The translations under genes and the position numbers were made by a program. The notes below the pieces were generated by a model. That model saw only the letters and a program-made list of their open reading frames with translations. It was not told the DNA's origin and ran no database searches. Positions 61,224-64,000 of a stretch of 64,000 nucleotides of DNA are shown piece after piece (within the stretch, counting starts at the first letter, position 1; every line of letters starts with the position of its first letter). The DNA is taken from assembly GCA_016721505.1 (NCBI GenBank), contig JADKHX010000003.1, forward strand, positions 310,001 to 374,000. The letters are read 5' to 3'. Source of the DNA: Rhodocyclaceae bacterium (GTDB lineage: Bacteria; Pseudomonadota; Gammaproteobacteria; Burkholderiales; Rhodocyclaceae).

Positions 61224-62630
61224 TCACTGTTGAGGCATTGCCACCAATTTCGATAAGGCTTTGATCAATGCCTGTCTGTCCTCAACGCTCTCTTGCGTAT
61301 GGGCGAGCACGTGCGCCGGATGTGGCTGACGGTCTAGCCAGAATTCGCCACTGACCTTTGCCGCTTCAGTGGCTGTCGCCAACCAAATAATAGTGTCCGC
61401 GCCCTCTGCCGGCGTGCGCAACAATTTCTTAGTCACACGGTGGAAGGCAGGCAGTGAGGATTCCACACCAGGGGTATCGGCCCAGCCCGGATGCATTGCG
61501 TTTACCGCAATGCCATCGGCTTGCCAGCGCTTCGCCCATTCGGTGGTGAGCATCATCAAGCCGCGCTTGGCACGTGCATAGGCGACGGAACCCGAGTATT
61601 TGCCTTTTGCGTTCTGCAAATCATCCAGATGAATACCTTGCGAATACATACCGCCGGAAAGTACATTGATCACTCGTCCGCCAGGCTTTACCTTGAGCAG
61701 GGGATACAAACGCTCGGTGAGTAGGTAAGGACTTAGCAGCAGCAAGGCAAAGGACTTTTCAAGCCCCTCACTGGTAACGGTTCGAGGATTGATCAGCGCG
61801 CCGGCATTGTTGATCAGCACATCAATCGGCCGACCGGCCTTCAGCAATCGGTCGGCCAGCGCATTGACCTCAGCCAGCAGACTTAGTTCAGCGATCTCAA
61901 TATGAATGCGGGCGTTACCGGTTTTTTTGGTCAGCGCCTTGGCAATCCGTTTGGCTTTGACCCCGTCTCGCGCGACCAAGGTGAGCTCGGCGCCGCGTGC
62001 CGCTAACACTTCGGCAGTGGCTAGCCCAAGTCCGGAAGTTGCGCCGGTAATCAGCACATGGCAATCGCCAAGATAGGCCGATACCGGATTCCACTGCTTG
62101 CGTGCGCGGCGATAACCAAGACGGGTGAAGCCAAAAAGACCGGGCAGCAATAATTTGTCACCCAGCGCAACGCTTCGCGATGCCAGCGGCGCGCTCATTT
62201 GGTCGTCCAACGCGCGCTTCATGCCAGCCACTGCGCTCTTGCCGACGCGGTCCATCAAGCCCGGAAAGGCGTTGGCGATGAGCCCAAGCGCGGTGGGAAA
62301 TTTGAATGTAGCGATGTACTGAATGCGCGTTCCGGTGTTGGTTGCGGTGAACAAAATTTCTTCGACGGCGGTGAATGCTTTCGAGTCCACCCGCATCAAC
62401 AGGCGACGCTCCGGTTCCCACGCAATAACCGTGTAGTGCAATGAAAAACCGGCTTTCATGTCGATGCGGAATTCGCTGCCAACACCAAGCGCACCCTCAG
62501 TCAGCCGCGTCCCGCGTGCCACCGCAGGATCCCATTCTTCGATCCGGGAAAATTCTGAAATGTAGGCAAATGCCTCGTTGATAGGGCGCGATACTTCGAT
62601 AGTTTCGTCAAGTTTGATGGTTCTTGTCAT
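61224..62630 (-). CDS. Fusion of SRPBCC (START-like) domain and short-chain dehydrogenase
   Basis: About 468 residues. The first 150 form an SRPBCC lipid/ligand-binding domain (TIEVSRPINEAFAYISEFSRIEEWDP, GSEFRIDMKAGF, RIQYIATFKFPTALG). From about 190 an SDR domain follows: cofactor site ITGATSGLGLATAEVLAARG, VLINNAGALI, catalytic Ser in VLSGGMYSQG and YARAKRGLMM with the Tyr-x-x-x-Lys. ATG at 62630 is used; a TTG at 62645 directly after the DUF3833 stop is an alternative. Probably acts on a lipophilic substrate held by the first domain. Confidence 0.85.
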   Translation of the reverse strand: MTRTIKLDETIEVSRPINEAFAYISEFSRIEEWDPAVARGTRLTEGALGVGSEFRIDMKAGFSLHYTVIAWEPERRLLMRVDSKAFTAVEEILFTATNTGTRIQYIATFKFPTALGLIANAFPGLMDRVGKSAVAGMKRALDDQMSAPLASRSVALGDKLLLPGLFGFTRLGYRRARKQWNPVSAYLGDCHVLITGATSGLGLATAEVLAARGAELTLVARDGVKAKRIAKALTKKTGNARIHIEIAELSLLAEVNALADRLLKAGRPIDVLINNAGALINPRTVTSEGLEKSFALLLLSPYLLTERLYPLLKVKPGGRVINVLSGGMYSQGIHLDDLQNAKGKYSGSVAYARAKRGLMMLTTEWAKRWQADGIAVNAMHPGWADTPGVESSLPAFHRVTKKLLRTPAEGADTIIWLATATEAAKVSGEFWLDRQPHPAHVLAHTQESVEDRQALIKALSKLVAMPQQ

Positions 62631-62645
62631 TTGAAAATTCACCAA

Positions 62646-63224
62646 TTATTGGGGTTGCTGCAAATTCCGTCGCTTCAATGTCAGCGTGACCTCACCAAGT
62701 TTCACACCGTACTTACTCATCACCGAACGGTTTAGCAAAACCTGGTCGTCAACCAGATACATCCAATCATCAAAATCGACATTAACGATGTCACCGTCAA
62801 CATTGAGCGCCAGCACATAACGCCAGCGCAAGGCGTTGCCAGACGCCTGTCCGAGCGCTTCTCCGATTACATCATCGGCGCGCCCGACGAAGTGGCCGTT
62901 ACCCATGTCTTGCAAACGCCAAACGCGCCGTGCCGGGTTGCCGCTGGCGCCGCCGTCGGACCAGGTGAAACGCTCGTCAAGCGTACCTTGCGCGCCTTCC
63001 CAGTGCGTGGCTATGGTGACGGTGAAGCGCTTAATTACTTTGCCGGAGCGGTCTTGAAACATTCCCCAACCGTCAAGTGTGCCGGAAAAGTATTGACGCA
63101 TATTGAAGGTCGGTGTCTCGTTTCGGTATTGCTCAACTTGCACGTTGGAACAACTGGTGAGCGTGATCAATACAGTGAGTGCAGCGGCGATCTGACGCAA
63201 TGGTCTATATGGCAAGTGCTGCAT
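62646..63224 (-). CDS. DUF3833 lipoprotein
   Basis: A 192-residue lipoprotein: signal with lipobox LTSC, then the DUF3833 body (FSGTLDGWGMFQDRSGKVIKRFTV, LDERFTWSDG, DDWMYLVDDQVLLNRSVMSKYGVKLGEVTLTLKR). In related bacteria DUF3833 genes cluster with cyclopropane fatty acid synthase and an MFS transporter, suggesting a membrane-lipid role; only the transporter is seen here. Its start overlaps the transporter's end by 20 bases. Confidence 0.88.
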   Translation of the reverse strand: MQHLPYRPLRQIAAALTVLITLTSCSNVQVEQYRNETPTFNMRQYFSGTLDGWGMFQDRSGKVIKRFTVTIATHWEGAQGTLDERFTWSDGGASGNPARRVWRLQDMGNGHFVGRADDVIGEALGQASGNALRWRYVLALNVDGDIVNVDFDDWMYLVDDQVLLNRSVMSKYGVKLGEVTLTLKRRNLQQPQ

Positions 63225-64000
63225 CTTTCTCTCCTTCCAGATCGTCGCGCCAGCGCCACACCAGCCCTAGCGAAATTGCCTTAATCAGCGCTGGTAGCAG
63301 GGCGTAAACAGCCGCAAGTGCGAGCAATCCATGTGATGACAGCGTGTCACCAGCACCAACTGACATGCTGGTAGCGTGGTAGCCCCCCAAGCTCACCAGC
63401 GGCAATGCGATTCCGGCGGCCAATGCGAGATTGAACTTGGTGACGAAATTCCAAATGCCGAAATACGCACCTGCGCCGCCAAGGGCCTTTCCATCGCGTC
63501 GACCATCAGCTAATCGGTCGGCAAGCAGCGCTGGAGGCAGTGCCAACTCGGCACCTAAGGCGGCGCCACTCGCTGCGCAAATGATGGCGAATGAAATGCC
63601 ATCGCCAGTCGGTAAAAAGAATGCCCAGACAAAACTGCAAATGGCTAGCAGCATGCTGGCAGACCACGCGCGCACTTTACCGATGCGTTGCGCCAACTTT
63701 ACCCACAGCGGCAGTGCCAGTCCGCCGCTTACGAAATAGATCGCCAGAAATCCACCCTGCCACGACTCTAGCTGTAGCACGTCGGCGATAAAAAATAGCA
63801 CCAGTGTGGCCGGGATTGCGGAGGCGATGCCGCCCACCGCTAGCACTATCAACAGGCGACGAAAGCGCTGGTCGTGAAAAACAATCCGCCACGGGGTGCT
63901 GGTCGCGGCGCTGACCGGCAGCGTGGCACTGACCGGCGTGCCCCGTAGCGTGATCAATGCAGCGATAGCCAATAGTGGAACGAATAGCCAGGCGAGAAAT
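63205..64000 (-). CDS. MFS transporter (GPH-like), C-terminal part
   Basis: The frame runs off the window edge; the last 265 codons are visible, with about seven membrane helices such as LLIVLAVGGIASAIPATLVLFF, GGFLAIYFVSGGLALPLWVKL and ASGAALGAELALPPALLADRL. The pattern resembles the sugar/cation symporter (GPH) branch. SMSVGAGDTLSSHG in a loop between helices is encoded by a motif copy. Substrate unknown. Confidence 0.8.
   Translation of the reverse strand, partial: FLAWLFVPLLAIAALITLRGTPVSATLPVSAATSTPWRIVFHDQRFRRLLIVLAVGGIASAIPATLVLFFIADVLQLESWQGGFLAIYFVSGGLALPLWVKLAQRIGKVRAWSASMLLAICSFVWAFFLPTGDGISFAIICAASGAALGAELALPPALLADRLADGRRDGKALGGAGAYFGIWNFVTKFNLALAAGIALPLVSLGGYHATSMSVGAGDTLSSHGLLALAAVYALLPALIKAISLGLVWRWRDDLEGEKDAALAI
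63339..63365 (-). repeat. Dispersed motif copy 14 (inside MFS gene)
   Basis: Minus strand TGT plus the exact core, then TGACACGCTGT. Sense to the gene, read as SVGAGDTL, the same frame as in secF, murA and the DUF2069 gene. Confidence 0.9.

Noticed and set aside
3231..63365. CRISPR array
   Set aside because: The repeated motif is scattered every few kilobases in both orientations, not in tandem with spacers, and no cas gene is present.
1..64000. tRNA or rRNA genes
   Set aside because: I looked for T-arm (GGTTCGAATCC-like) and CCA-end patterns and conserved rRNA stretches and found none outside coding sequence; a dedicated scan was not possible.

Overview
The window is a 64 kb piece of a betaproteobacterial chromosome with moderate GC content. 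Gene order is Burkholderiales-like in many blocks: gpmA/rhodanese/grxC/secB/gpsA; a sigma factor with DUF3619, DUF3106 and RDD genes beside ilvBHC; pssA-leuA; rpsP-rimM-trmD-rplS; dxs-ispA-xseB; mlaFEDACB with mlaA inside; ibaG-murA-hisGD. I found no rRNA, tRNA, CRISPR array, prophage or insertion sequence.

Layout. 0-7 kb: envelope redox and protein export (rhodanese, grxC, secB, SH3 protein, gpsA, yajC-secD-secF). 7-14 kb: purB, a GST, holC, pepA and the LPS-export permeases lptF and lptG. 14-22 kb: the sigma factor group, then branched-chain amino-acid synthesis (ilvB, broken by a frameshift, then ilvH, ilvC and leuA) with pssA. 22-30 kb: wrbA, yihY, the ribosomal protein/tRNA methylase operon, folE2 and the isoprenoid genes dxs-ispA plus xseB. 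30-39 kb: an AAA+ ATPase with a SPOR domain, a sigma-54 response regulator, the Mla lipid transport operon and an ABC exporter. 39-47 kb: ibaG, murA and an interrupted his cluster (hisG, hisD, an antiporter, inverted hisC, hisB, hisH, hisA; no hisF, hisI or hisE here). 47-64 kb is more accessory: an esterase, DUF genes, NDH-2, a peptide secretion locus, an acyl-CoA synthetase, a START-type/SDR fusion, DUF3833 and an MFS transporter.

Two things stand out. First, a roughly 27-bp motif (core CAGTTGGTGCTGG followed by YRACACGCYGT) occurs 14 times, about every 4.6 kb. Seven copies are in each orientation, nine are inside genes and five between genes. Ten copies keep the 13-base core exactly, where about 0.002 would be expected by chance. 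Two copies carry an extra hairpin of about 25 bp at the same place. In MurA and SecF the motif appears to add residues, while in HisD and HisC it seems to replace residues without a length change. It may be a mobile palindrome, a DNA-uptake or other chromosome-scale signal, or both.

Second, 53.5-59.1 kb carries a compact, apparently undescribed peptide secretion locus. It encodes a HlyD-type adaptor, a C39-peptidase ABC exporter, a 118-residue precursor with a double-glycine leader, a secreted protein with two DTG aspartic-protease motifs, and a small membrane protein. The likely promoter has an 11-base C tract in its -35/-10 spacer, and the precursor gene has a G8 tract, so both expression and product could vary by slippage.

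Other oddities are a probable CTG start codon for the sigma factor, a leucine-rich 40-residue ORF ahead of leuA, and a small gene broken by one stop codon at 59.2 kb.
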